Below are positions 45,793 through 56,488 of a stretch of DNA of 64,000 nt, piece after piece. This stretch comes from Pholiota molesta (taxonomy: Eukaryota; Basidiomycota; Agaricomycetes; Agaricales; Strophariaceae). The DNA is taken from the NCBI GenBank assembly GCA_014925825.1, contig JACGCK010000041.1, positions 1 to 64,000 on the forward strand, in the 5' to 3' direction. Both the position numbers and the translations under genes were made by a program. The number at the start of each line of letters is the position of its first letter. Within the stretch, counting starts at the first letter, position 1. Under the pieces are notes generated by a model that was not told where the DNA came from, did no database searches, and saw only the letters and a program-made list of their open reading frames with translations.

Positions 45793-47268
45793 ATGGATGC
45801 CAAGGCAGCTCTCCCTGCTGATATCGACGTGAAAGAGCCAATCGAGGATGCTGAATACGACACTTTGCTAGATATCAACGAGAAACAAGAATTCCCCGAA
45901 GATAAGCCCGACAACCCTAAGGAAGAGATCGATATCGAGGCAGGTCAGCCAAAGCCCGAAGTCGATGAAGCGCCCGCCTCAAAGCCGCCTCTGAGTCGAG
46001 CGCCCTTGAACCATGAGGAGGCGCGCAATCTGAGGATCAAGGCCATGGACAACATTCGCACCACTGTCCTATCCCTCATCCTCCTCCAGAATGCAGCTGT
46101 CCAAGCGGTCTCTACGCACCGCCAAGCTGCTGAAATCCACGAAACATGGCCGAAGGCGTTCGTCTTCATTAACGTTTTCGTTGGGATGACCAGGCTCTTA
46201 GCGGTTCCTCTCCTGTTCTTCGTCGCTGGGTTCTCCTCCCAGTTTACGATGGTAATTCACGGAAGGTCGACCACGCAATTCGTCCTTAGGAGGACTTGGA
46301 AGACTGCGTTGACGATTATTTTCTACCAGGGCTTCGCATATCTTGCAAAGCTCGTACATCCTTTGCCGCCCATCGCGACTGCCGCAACGACGCCGTACTA
46401 CGCTTCACGCGAGGGTGTATTAGCGATCCTTAATGGTCCTACAGCCTATGTCCTCGCCGTCCTCGTCCTCGACTACATCTACGCCGTTTTCCGCACCGCC
46501 AACGTGTTCATCTCCAGCCCGAAAAAGCCCACCTATATCATCACCACGAAAATGCGTTACGAAGTCACGAAGTTTCTCTTCATCGTTGTGGAATTCTGGG
46601 TTTTCGCATATGGGAATGGGCTTGCGCGCAAGATTTTTCCCGCCGGTTCCGCAGCGGAACACTGGTTGTACGCTGTCAACAGCGCCGATCTCCATTTTCC
46701 CCTCCTTTACCTCATCGCGTACACCGCCGGCGTTCATTTCGTTCATTACTATAAATTCATCCTAGCTAAGCAAGACACGAGCCGCTTCTCTCCTGCTACG
46801 ACTCTCCTCACCCGGATAGCCTTCACCGCAACTCTGCTATATGGATCGTGTCGCGCCGCCCCAGTGGGCATAGCGCCCCTCTTCGATGTGCGCCAGCGCC
46901 CCGCGCTCGTCTTCCCACAACCAGGGGTGTCTGCGCTCTACGCCATGTGGGTGGTATATACGTTAATGCTTGTCCCGGAGGCGGTGATCACTGTTTTCCT
47001 GACGAGCCCCGCTCTGGCGATGGATTGGGGTAGCTTCTCACGCACGGCGCACCTCCAGGTATACGTGCAGATGCTGTACGTTGTTGGGAACCAGGTTCGC
47101 GTCTTCGATAACATGTTTTTGAGGTGGGCGATATTAGGTTGGATGGCCATTTACTACGCACATTATGGGGGTATCGGTATGATAGCTCTCGGTAAATTTG
47201 CGAAGCGTGGGTGGGTCGCTGCTCGTAGCCGTCTCAATAGGAGAGCAGAGCAATCCATTAGTATTTGA
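45793..47268 (+). CDS. Acyltransferase-3-like multi-pass membrane protein (copy B3)
   Basis: Intact single exon of 491 residues. The reading frame is open upstream to a GTG at 45742, but the first ATG (MDAKAALPAD) is the sensible start. The acidic N-terminal tail has EYDTLL (21-26) and the repeated ELDIEAG-like segment EEIDIEAGQP. Helix 1 has MDNIRTTVLSLILLQN, with Arg89 and Asn100 at the Arg/His catalytic spacing. Also seen: FVGMTRLLAVPLLFFVAGFS, GPTAYVLAVLVLDYIYAVFR, HFPLLYLIAYTAGVHFVHYY, and HLQVYVQMLYVVGNQVRVFD near the C-terminus, ending RRAEQSISI. Very close to copy B4. Membrane location is certain from the sequence; catalytic activity is doubtful. Confidence 0.82.
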   Translation: MDAKAALPADIDVKEPIEDAEYDTLLDINEKQEFPEDKPDNPKEEIDIEAGQPKPEVDEAPASKPPLSRAPLNHEEARNLRIKAMDNIRTTVLSLILLQNAAVQAVSTHRQAAEIHETWPKAFVFINVFVGMTRLLAVPLLFFVAGFSSQFTMVIHGRSTTQFVLRRTWKTALTIIFYQGFAYLAKLVHPLPPIATAATTPYYASREGVLAILNGPTAYVLAVLVLDYIYAVFRTANVFISSPKKPTYIITTKMRYEVTKFLFIVVEFWVFAYGNGLARKIFPAGSAAEHWLYAVNSADLHFPLLYLIAYTAGVHFVHYYKFILAKQDTSRFSPATTLLTRIAFTATLLYGSCRAAPVGIAPLFDVRQRPALVFPQPGVSALYAMWVVYTLMLVPEAVITVFLTSPALAMDWGSFSRTAHLQVYVQMLYVVGNQVRVFDNMFLRWAILGWMAIYYAHYGGIGMIALGKFAKRGWVAARSRLNRRAEQSISI

Positions 47269-47459
47269 AGCTGTCTCAATTTTCTAGTTCTTCACGCCTT
47301 TTGCACGGCCCATTTTGAAAAAAAATTGTAATCAGTTAGTGTAAGCTGTAATTTCGACACGGTAAGCACTGCACTAAGCAGAGGTAATCGGACCAGATCC
47401 ATATCATGATACACATCATCGGAGTCTGGTGCTGGTCTGGCGCACGTCTAGGACATACT

Positions 47460-48066
47460 GGGTGACATTCCACAACGATATCTTGAATTATAATTCAAGT
47501 GTCACCTCAAGCGACGTCAATCGGAGTTCGAATCGCGAATATTTGGATTTCCCTGGATTTCCACAACGTTCACAATAGTTAATTTGAAGTCAATATCTTG
47601 AATCCAGTGAGGGAGATCCTTGCGAGGCCCTCTAGTCTCCCTCTAATGAGTTATATACTCCTTAAAATTAGGCAAAACACTATATTACATGTAGGTGAGG
47701 CTCTAGATAAGGTAATAAAATATAATCTCCAAGTCTGCAGAGCTCACACGTTGTCTGCTGCCTACAATCGGAGCACCAAGTGCGAAGCTTGGCAAGGGCA
47801 CTCGATAATCATGCCGGGATGCCGCTCATCCAACGCTAACGGAAAAGGGAAGAAAGGGTCCAATATGGCAACGGTTGACAGTTTTTGACATTCAAAAATT
47901 TGGAAGGGGGGTCGAGAGGCCTCCTCCAAATTCGAGATTTAGACCTGTCAACTTGAAAGTCAGTTGACAGCTCGGAGGTTATGCCATCAGCGGCACCTCG
48001 GCGAAGGACCCTTGTTACCATGTATCTAGAGTTAGATATTCAAGTTAGCGTTGTGGAATGTCACCC
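47460..48066. mobile_element. MITE-like insertion of 607 bp
   Basis: The ends GGGTGACATTCCACAACG (47460-47477) and CGTTGTGGAATGTCACCC (48049-48066) are perfect 18-bp terminal inverted repeats. Similarity continues inward (CTTGAAT at both ends). ACT flanks both sides (47457-47459 and 48067-48069), a candidate 3-bp target-site duplication. A perfect palindrome CTTGAATTATAATTCAAG sits just inside the left end. No protein is encoded. It interrupts the promoter-proximal block that copy B3 has in uninterrupted form, splitting GTCTAGGACATAC from ATATACGTCAAGTGCC. TIR and TSD length would fit a PIF/Harbinger-type MITE, but this is only suggestive. Confidence 0.82.
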
Positions 48067-48269
48067 ACTATATACGTCAAGTGCCAGAACCCGGCCATAT
48101 CTACCGGTATTCAACCAGATAGCGTGAGACGAAAGAACTACACAGCCTTCACTCGGATCCCTTATCCACTGCTCGCCTGCTGCTCGCTCAACACACTTTT
48201 CAAGTCCTTTATTCGCTTGTGAAACTCTCCAGCATCTTGCACGTACTAGTTACTACCACAGCAGCTGGC

Positions 48270-49748
48270 ATGGACGTCAAATCAGCTCTCCCTTCTGCTG
48301 ATGTCGACGTGAAGGAGCCAATGGAGGATGCTGAATACGAAACTCTACTAGATATCAACGAGAAACAGGAATTCCCCGAAGATAAGGCCGAGACCTCTAA
48401 GGAACAGGTAACCGACATCGAGGCAGGACACCCAAAGTCTGAAATCGATGAAGCGCCCACCTCAAAGTCGGCTCGAGCGCCCTTGAGTCAAGAGGAGGCG
48501 CTCACGCTGAGGATCAAGGCCATGGACAACATTCGCACCACTGCCCTATCCCTCATTATCCTCCAGAATGCCGCTATCCAAGCCGTCTCTACGCACCGCC
48601 AAGCAGCCCAAGTCCACGAAACATGGCCGAAGTCATTCATTTTCGTTAATCTTTTCGTTGGGATGACCAGGCTATTAGCAGTTCCGCTGTTGTTTTTCGT
48701 CGCCGGGTTCTCCTCCCAGTTCACGATGGTGATGCACGGAAGGTCGCCCATCCGATTTGCGCTTAGGAGGACTTGGAAGACGGCCATAACCGTCGTTTTC
48801 TACCAGGCCTTCGTATACCTGGCGAAGCTCGTACACCCATTGCCGCCCGCCGAGACCGCCGCAACGCCCCCGTACTACGCCTCGCGCGAGGGCGTCTTGG
48901 CTCTTCTCAACGGCCCCACCGCCTACGTTCTCGCCGTCCTCGCCCTCGACTACACGTACGCCATCTTCCGCACAGCTAACGTGTTCATGTCCCGCCCGAA
49001 CAAGCCAACCTACTTCATCACCACGAACATACGCTTCGCAATCGTGAAGCTCCTCTTTATCGTTGTTGAATTTTGGATTTTCATATATGGGAACGGCCTT
49101 GCGCGCAAGATTTTTCCCGCCGGCTCTGCAGCGGAACACTGGTTGTACGCTGTCAACAGCACCGATCTCCATTTTCCCGTCCTTTACCTCATCGCGTACA
49201 CGGCCGGCGTTCATTTTGTTCACTACTACAAATTCATCCTAGCAAACACCCAAGGCCTGAGTTTCTTCTCTCCTGCTACGGGCCTCGTCATACGGTTAGG
49301 CTTCACCACAACTCTTCTATATGGATCGTATCGGGCCGCCCCAGATAGCATAGCGCCCTTCTTCGATGTGCGCCAGCGCCCCGCGCTCGTCTTCCCACAA
49401 CCAGCGGTGTCTGCGTTCTACGCCACGTGGGTGGTATATACATTAATGCTTGTCCCGGAGGCGGTGATCGGCGTCTTCCTGACGAGCCGCGCTCTGGCGA
49501 TGGATTGGGGTAGCTTCTCACGCACGGCGCATCTCCAGGTATACGTGCAGATGCTGTACGTTGTTGGGAACCAGGTTCGCGTCTTCGATAACATGTTCTT
49601 GAGGTGGGCGATATTAGGTTGGATGGCCATTTACTACGCACATTATGGGGGAATTGGTATGATAGCTCTCGGTAATTCTGCGAAGCGTGGGTGGTTCGCT
49701 GTTCGTAGCCGTCTCAATAGGAGAGCAGAGCAATCCATTAGTATTTGA
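48270..49748 (+). CDS. Acyltransferase-3-like multi-pass membrane protein (copy B4)
   Basis: Intact single exon of 492 residues; the ATG at 48270 (MDVKSALPS) is used, with an upstream open stretch to a GTG at 48219 as in copy B3. EYETLL lies at 22-27. Helix 1 has MDNIRTTALSLIILQN with Arg89 and Asn100 (His in active family members). Helices and C-terminus follow copy B3 closely; the last ~110 residues and the 3' flank to about 49770 are nearly identical, implying recent duplication or gene conversion. The promoter block (ACGTCAAGTGCC at 48074-48085, ATAGCGTGA near 48119) lies directly right of the MITE-like insertion. Confidence 0.83.
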   Translation: MDVKSALPSADVDVKEPMEDAEYETLLDINEKQEFPEDKAETSKEQVTDIEAGHPKSEIDEAPTSKSARAPLSQEEALTLRIKAMDNIRTTALSLIILQNAAIQAVSTHRQAAQVHETWPKSFIFVNLFVGMTRLLAVPLLFFVAGFSSQFTMVMHGRSPIRFALRRTWKTAITVVFYQAFVYLAKLVHPLPPAETAATPPYYASREGVLALLNGPTAYVLAVLALDYTYAIFRTANVFMSRPNKPTYFITTNIRFAIVKLLFIVVEFWIFIYGNGLARKIFPAGSAAEHWLYAVNSTDLHFPVLYLIAYTAGVHFVHYYKFILANTQGLSFFSPATGLVIRLGFTTTLLYGSYRAAPDSIAPFFDVRQRPALVFPQPAVSAFYATWVVYTLMLVPEAVIGVFLTSRALAMDWGSFSRTAHLQVYVQMLYVVGNQVRVFDNMFLRWAILGWMAIYYAHYGGIGMIALGNSAKRGWFAVRSRLNRRAEQSISI

Positions 49749-50432
49749 AGCTGTCTCAATTTTCTAGTTCTGTAATTCTATTCTGATTCTGATTCTCATT
49801 AAATCGGTGCTCGACCGATGCATGTGGATCGGAGCTCTGGAGACTGATTAATGATGAACGATTATGAATTGCTGTGCGTCCTTCACGTTGCGCCTGTCAA
49901 GGGTTCAAAACTTTCAATAATAGATGCAATGGAAACTGTATTGATTGATTCGATTGAAGGCTCAAGCTTACCGTTACATTCGTATCTTACTCATCATTCT
50001 GGATCAGAGTGAACGAAAAGGCCAGAGCAATGAAAAGCCTAATAAGTATGGAGTTTGAATGGACTTAACAAGGACTTAATGGCTTTCAGCCATCGGCGCT
50101 TGTTCGGCGCGGATTACAACCGAGAGCCGAAGCATGACATATGTTGATTCCACCTTGCAATGCAACCACCACGCTGGCCGTTTGCTCATCGGCGCGCCAG
50201 CCAGCGCTGCTAAATACCCCAGCGTTCGCGCTCTAGCTGAATGATGACCGAAAGGCATGATGCTCGATGATAACCATACGTATGGTGGTCCTTTGGACGC
50301 GCAGGCCTCTGTGGCCCGGCACTCGTTGGGCAGATGCACAAAACCAGCATCGTTTGGCCAATTAGGGCCGTCTCTTCTTTTCTTCTTGACTCTCGCGAGG
50401 TTTTCTAGCTTCTTCTCCGCACCGAATCTTGT
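49749..50432. other. Intergenic region before the BTB gene
   Basis: No gene is seen. The last ~120 bases before 50433 are pyrimidine-rich (CTTCTTTTCTTCTTGACTCT-like) and look like a fungal core promoter. Confidence 0.5.
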
Positions 50433-51732
50433 ATGCAAATCAAGTCCTTCTCATCGGACGACACAGTCAGGTCACCCCCTCGGAGCAGGACACCAGCCCC
50501 GACAGTACAGCTTGCGGGTACATCTATGCCTCAAATCGACTGGAAAAGATCATCCTATGGGCCGAGAAGTATATCTCAAGGCGACGCTGAACATACAAGA
50601 GACAGTACCTTCGAGCTTTCCGGCCCCTCGAGGAACAGGAATTCCATCGCGACATTCACCGATACCACAGTGGCGTCCCCATACGCGACCCCCTTCAACA
50701 ACAGCTTTTCGGTAACAATTTTCGATAACGAATCCAATTCACCGTCGCCTGCGAGCTCCAATCAATCGGTAGCCCCAACACCTCACGAAACATTCTGGTT
50801 ATACGACGGTTCCATTATTCTCTGTGTTCAAAAGACACTATTTCGCGTCCACCAGACGATATTGGCGAATCACTCGGAAGTCTTCGCGGATCTGTTCACC
50901 GTGCCCCAGCCCGACGGAGAAAGCATGATCGAGGGATGCCACGTCGTTCATTTGCATGATGACGAGAAGGATTTTGTGGACCTATTGAATGCGGTGTACA
51001 CCCCTAAGTACGTGACATGCTTGTCATTTCTTCATTTTTCAACTCACTTGTGGCGTTTCTAGCCACTTCGAGACCCTGCCGGCTCAGGCCGACCTCGATG
51101 CCGTCCTCACCTTCATCGAAGGTATCCTGCGCCTGAGCACCAAGTACATGATCCGTTACATCCGCCAACGATGCATATCTCTCCTGCTCGCAAAATTCCC
51201 GCACACCTTCGAGGGCTACGAGTCCAAAGCCACCGCGTCTACCGATCGGTACAAATCTGACACCGTCATGCGCGCAATCCGCATCGCGCAGGAGAGCAAC
51301 GTCCCCGAGGTCCTGCCGTACGCATACTACTGCCTCTCGCGCTTCCCACACCGGCGTTTTCTCAAGGACCGCCCGGGCGATGTCTCGTGGCGCGATAAGA
51401 TGGTCGTGCTCATCGGCCGCGAGCGGCTCCAGTGGGCGCAGATGAGCATGTCCCATTCGTTTTTGATCGTCTTCCAGAGGAGCCCCGTGTGTCATTCGCC
51501 GCTGTGCGCCCATGCGCGGGGGCCGCATGCGGAGTGGCATGCGTTGGAGAGGCAGCGCTCGCCCCACCCGCTGCGCGCGTACGATGGCTGGAACTCGCTG
51601 AATGTGTGTGCGGATTGCGTCGCGTATTGTCAGTCCCAGCACTTGAAGGGCAGGAAGGAGGTCTGGGAGTGTCTTCCGACGTGGTTTGAACTTCCTCCTT
51701 GGGAAAAACTGAGCGAGGGTCAGAATCGTTGA
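50433..51732 (+). CDS. BTB/POZ domain protein
   Basis: Two exons, 50433-51007 and 51063-51732, joined in phase 2, give 414 residues. Residues 1-110 are Ser/Pro-rich and probably disordered. A BTB domain follows: ETFWLYDGSIILCVQKTLFR, VHQTILANHSEVFADLF, VVHLHDDEKDFVDLLNAVYT, then the helical LDAVLTFIEGILRLSTKYMI. The C-terminal part (YAYYCLSRFPHRRF ... SPVCHSPLCAHARG ... NVCADCVAYC ... WFELPPWEKL) matches the usual architecture of the very large Agaricomycete BTB families, with a cysteine group that may bind metal. Likely role: dimerising adaptor, perhaps for cullin-3 ligases; the exact target is unknown. A later in-frame ATG (MPQIDWKRS) is an alternative start. Confidence 0.87.
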
Positions 51733-52049
51733 AGATTATAGGTGCTTATGGCTTGACTTGCTTTGCTCTCCTGCTTTCGACTTCGTTGCTATTTCTACTT
51801 TTGATTTCTGTACTTTTCGCTTCATAATACACGGCGCCATCTACGTTACGCAATTTACAATGAAATCTCCCATGTCCAACTTGGAAATGTATCATCAAAC
51901 ATCGAGGCTCTTCATAGGTGTTTATCTTTGAGACATGGGCTATGAGCGCTTGAGCATCTGGCTAAACACCAATTAGATACCGCATTTATTACGCTTTACC
52001 TCCAAATACATTCTTTCCTCGTACTCCATTTATACTGCGATTCGAACTT
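51733..52049. other. Intergenic, convergent gene ends
   Basis: Nothing is recognised between the stop codons of the BTB gene (plus) and the seven-helix gene (minus). Confidence 0.5.
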
Positions 52050-53338
52050 TTATTGGACCTTACCAACTGCCTGTCCTTCACCTGCTGGAGTTTTATCTGC
52101 GTCGACGGTTATAACGATCCCCATTGTCTCCACATCAACCGTCGGGTGGGAGGCACCTGCCTGGAATTGGAGGCCGGATAAATGTATTGAAGTTGAAGGG
52201 TAGATAGTTTCAGCAGATAGCAAGGACACCCGAGCAACCATAATAGTTGGTAAAATCCCCTGGATTTCTTATTAGTTTAACACGTTAGGTATATGCCGAA
52301 AAGTATACGCACCGCGATGGCCATATTTAGTGCTGATGAATAGTCCGTGAAAGCATCGATGCGCGTATTAAATACTTCCGATCCGGTCAAGACGCCAGCT
52401 ATTGCATATGCCAATTGCGAGAAGGCGTATATTGCACCGGATTGGACCACTATTTCAATGATATGATTGAACCTTCTGGAGGAGGGAAGTTGCTGTTTCG
52501 AGACGGAATAGATTCTGTATGCAATAAGGACAGTCGTAACGAGAGTGGTTCCGAATGATATGAATAACGCTGTGGATAGCAAGTCGTTCATTGTGCCTGC
52601 TATAGCCGGAGGCAATAACACGTCAATGTATTTTGCGGAAAATATTATTTCAGCGAAGATGAGCGCTTGGAAATAAAGTTACATTCGTCAACATCAGCAC
52701 GTATTGGTATAGTAGGATAGCTCACCTGTCTCTGCGATAATAAGAAATAACGACACCGATATAATCCGCAATGAGCGATTCCATACAAAGAAGCATCGCC
52801 ATATCTATGTTAAGTATATACCATTGTAAGTGTTAATTTATGTATGAAGCTAATAACAGATATACGCACAAGAAGTGCATCCGCGATCACATAGGAAATA
52901 CCGAACGATATGCCGGCAACAAGACCCGACCATTCAGGAGCCATATATAACGTCAAGAAGACCGAATCTCGTGTATCGCCGTTGTCCACGAATTGCCATT
53001 TTGTCATGTACCACTGGCAGCCAGCTCCAACCATCACATCCAAGTATAGGATCGTAATAGTTGCAGAAACGAGGGCGCTCTTGGATAAAGTCCTTGTGGC
53101 TGCGTATCTGCCGCGTGAACATGTTATGTTCGACCGGAAATTGATAACATACAGTGAATGTATATGGTTCCAAAATAAATTATAGTGTACATTCCTGCCA
53201 GAAATCATTCAGTGTCTGGAGACGAGCATCTGTTAGAAGCTCGCACATACCCATTAAAAAGAAGAGAAGAATAGAGGAGTTGATGTTGCTGCTTATTTCC
53301 GATTTCTCGATATCGACAGGTATACCTAGTGTTGACAT
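52050..53338 (-). CDS. Seven-transmembrane protein (copy 5)
   Basis: Six exons: 53251-53338, 53153-53194, 52870-53099, 52804-52726, 52313-52665 and 52050-52259; 333 residues, all phases consistent and each exon length close to copy 1. The protein starts MSTLGIPVDIEKSEISS. Landmarks: YVIADALL|IWRCFFVWNRSLR, TTVLIAYRIYSVSKQQ, HIIEIVVQSGAIYAFSQLAY and LPTIMVARVSLLS, with a polar tail ending GKVQ. More diverged than copies 1-3 and closer to truncated copy 4. A TATATAAAA box lies about 76 bases upstream (53414-53422). Function unknown. Confidence 0.84.
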
Positions 53339-54249
53339 TTTGTCAAGAAATAGATAATTGGAATTGTAGTGGAAAGTGGACGGTGTGAAGAACTACTGAA
53401 GATTTAGCGCAAGTTTTATATACGGCGACAATTAATATTCCTTGGTATTTGCAAGTGAGTACAGTAGGAGGTGGAGACTGTTACTTGACTGTAAAAGATG
53501 AATCACGTACGGCACTTGATGAGCCTCGTCAAGGGCACAGCGCGAAAGGCCTCAAGCACCACTCAAATTCCTAGATATCTTTCTCATTGTACCGAATATA
53601 GAGCGGATAAGAGATCTTTTAGGCGCTGTAGTAATTCAACGATCAGCACATGTCTTTAATCAATCAGAGATGTTGGTTGAATGATGACTTTAATTATAGC
53701 AGATCATTGACCCTTGAGTATTGCATGCACAGCCTGCCGATTATGGTGATCCAAAGAATCATGCTGTGAGTCGCGACGGGCTATGAGTGGGATGTTATCA
53801 CATCGGCAATTGGTACAGGACATGAAATAATTCATACTTAGACAATATCACGATATGAGTGTGATTCTGGGCGCCAACTTGCTGTAGCTCATCACACGCT
53901 GTACACCGATGCAGTAACCAAAGTCAGTTTGGACGTTGGATCAATCGACACTTGTAACTCACAATATACATCGCGCTACGTGCGTGCATACGTATACTGG
54001 TGACGGCCATCAAATACCTCTAGCCCATCATCTTCCGCGTCTTCGCAAAATCGGAAGTGCGCAGACACCTCAACGTCCATCTGACACGAACTGTTCATGC
54101 GCCGCACTCCAACGGCGCCACTATGCTCACCCAGAGCGCCCGATCCACTCAAATGAGGTAGTCGCGCGCTCGCTCCCACGAGGCTTCGGTTATCGAGGGA
54201 GAGGGCGGACCTACACCATAAACAACAGCAGGTATCGAGAGGGAGAGCC
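53339..54249. other. Intergenic region
   Basis: It contains the promoter of seven-helix copy 5. An open minus-strand frame at 53976-54251 has five cysteines but no recognised motif and is not called. Confidence 0.4.
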
Positions 54250-56005
54250 ATATGTAAGCCGAGGGGTAAGCCGAGTAGAGATAAGCTCTCGAGTCGTTCT
54301 AAATAGCTTTACCAACCGCAACGTTCACGATGCGCGACAACCATGACCATATGCATGATAATCATTTGAATTCAAGAGAATACAAGGTTGATACAAGGCC
54401 AATTTACGGGAAAGTAGACACTACAAATTATGCGTGCGTACATTAGGTAATAGTAGCAGTAACACCAGCGACAGCAGCAAACATAATCGCAATCAACGAG
54501 CGCAAAAAAAAAAAAAAAAAAAAAAAAAACGTCTGTTTCGACCTCCTAGAAAGCTATAGCAGAGCCTCGCGGCTCTATTATCTGCTCGCTGCCGTCCTGA
54601 AACATGGGTCACCGTACCCTCTGCGCATCGTTACAAATGTGGCCTGCGATGTACTCGCTCCTGCGGCAGGCGGTGCTACGCTCGCAGGGGCAGTAGGAGT
54701 ATCAGCGCCGTTAGTAGCAACGCGGGTCCTTCGACTGCCACTGCCGCCCGCGCTGGACCCTTTATTGAACGCCTCCGATGGATGACGAGCCAACGCGCGC
54801 GTGCTCCGCACGGACGAATCGGCGACGATCGTCGCAAGGGCATCACTGATGGTGGGCCCTGCACCAGCGGAGGATACACTGCCGGCGTTGCTACAACACA
54901 AGGCCGAGATCGCGGAGCCGCGGCGCTGAGTCAATGCGGTGTAAGTGGGGATCATTGGGCGAGGCTAAGCCATCCAGAGGATCGCGTTTACCACCGCTTG
55001 CGGTGAATAAATCGAACGAGGTATGTTGCGAGTTGGGTTGCAGGTTAAGTGAAAAAGCTGTATGGGCAACCGAAAAACAGTAAGCCCAGATCGAATAGAA
55101 AAAAGAAAGCGATAGAAAAAAAAATGAATAAAGAGACGAAGTGACGAATATGAATATAAAAAGTGATACCAGAAAAGAATTAATGGCCAAAAAACAACTA
55201 GAAATTGGCTTACCTGGATGGCCGCCGCCCATCATGCCTCGCGAACTGACGATTTCCCAATGGGCCATTCCGGTGCCATTATGACTCGGCCAGCCCAGCC
55301 ACTGCCGCGCTACCTTACGCAGCCTGCCGGATTCTCTTACGGTGACGTGCACATCGCACCCAGCGCACGCGTCGGCGAGGAGCGGCGACGACGCAGATGA
55401 AGGGCGCCAGAGGTCACTGTTATGTATCAAGGTAAACGACAGCGTCGGCGGAATCGCAGGCTGCCCAGACGGGGACATGGGCGTGGAATTCGGGTTGTAT
55501 CTCACACCCCGAGACCATCTTGGTATACGATCCAGGAACCCAGGATGCCCGCGAAAGTCGTCGGTGTATCGAAAGTTCGAAACTCATCGGGCGCGCACCA
55601 AAGCATGTGAAAGGGAGGTGAACTACGCGGCTCCGGGAGGTAGAGCTCGCTGCCTCCATTGCTGGCGCGGATAAGGTCGCTCAGCGGCGATCGGCTCCTG
55701 TGGTCTGGGGTACTGTAGGGCCGCTGGCGACATATTGCGCCTGTGGAAGACGAGGAAGAGTATACGACCATGAGTGTGGTCGCGTAGATATCGCTGCCCT
55801 TGACCATCGTCATCTTCGTTCATCTAGCACCTTCGTCATCGTTTTCATCACTGGATCCTGAGAATCTGTTGGGCCTTTGGAGACCTTGTCGCCTTTGCGC
55901 TGTGACGTGGACGACCGATAAGCACCTATGAATACGAGAAAGGGAGATACCTACATGAACCTGGCGCTAAATGATGTCGCGGATGTGCGCGAAAACTGTA
56001 CTGAC
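54250..56005 (-). pseudogene. Decayed MADS-box gene copy B
   Basis: Colinear with the intact MADS gene from exon 4 to beyond the stop. Exon 4 remnant (ACATCCGCGACATCATTTAG, about 55980). Exon 5 (GGCGACAAGGTCTCCAAAGG). Exon 6 fragments (one frame reads YNPNSTPMSPSGQPAIPPTL, compare [12 protein letters not shown] of the parent). Start of exon 7 (LNLQPNSQHTSFDLF, compare [15 protein letters not shown]). The 3' flank follows. Stops and frameshifts abound, and exons 1-3 are missing. It shares derived changes with copy A (TTTAGCGCCAGG where the parent has GTCCAGCGCCAG), so A and B descend from one earlier broken copy. A 20+ base A-run at 54506-54529 corresponds to the A-rich 3' flank of the parent. 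Confidence 0.82.
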
Positions 56006-56488
56006 GCATTTGCATTCATGTGAACGTCACATTTTGCCAAAATAGGTTCGTTCGCAGCAATTTAGACCGCTTCAACACTGCTATAACTCGATTAGCTCTC
56101 CTGAGTCCTGGGTACTATGCAAACGTTTTGACACTCACAAACAGGACAATGGGGTTTGATCGAATCAGCGGAGGATGCAGGCTCCAGAAGTACGCTTGTC
56201 ACGTTGCAAACGACGTGAAGTCCGCTTTTGTTTTTGAAGTCCGCTGTGCGCCGTTGGTGCGCCGTCTTTGGCCAGCGCTCCTGGCACTCGACTGTAGCGT
56301 CAATACATGTTCAATACCATAAATCCCGTAGCCACTGGTGTGTTTTCTGTTCTTTTCGCCTGAACTCGCGCTGAACGTTTGCAGCGCGCACAAAATGATC
56401 GGAGTTGAATCTTTCAAAGTTTGCTCTCACCCGTTTTTACAGCGGCTGCAGTTAACTCACGCTTCTCCCATACCTCCCTATCTACTGC
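56006..56488 (+). promoter_or_regulatory. Duplicated F-box upstream region
   Basis: Inverted counterpart of 40311-40649, abutting MADS pseudogene B on the left and the F-box pseudogene on the right. Confidence 0.6.

Noticed and set aside
54506..54529. Long A-run beside MADS pseudogene B as a poly(A) tail of a retrocopy
   Set aside because: The gene is on the minus strand, so the run would be T in the message. The parent has an A-rich tract at the matching place, and MADS copy A retains introns. DNA-level duplication fits better.
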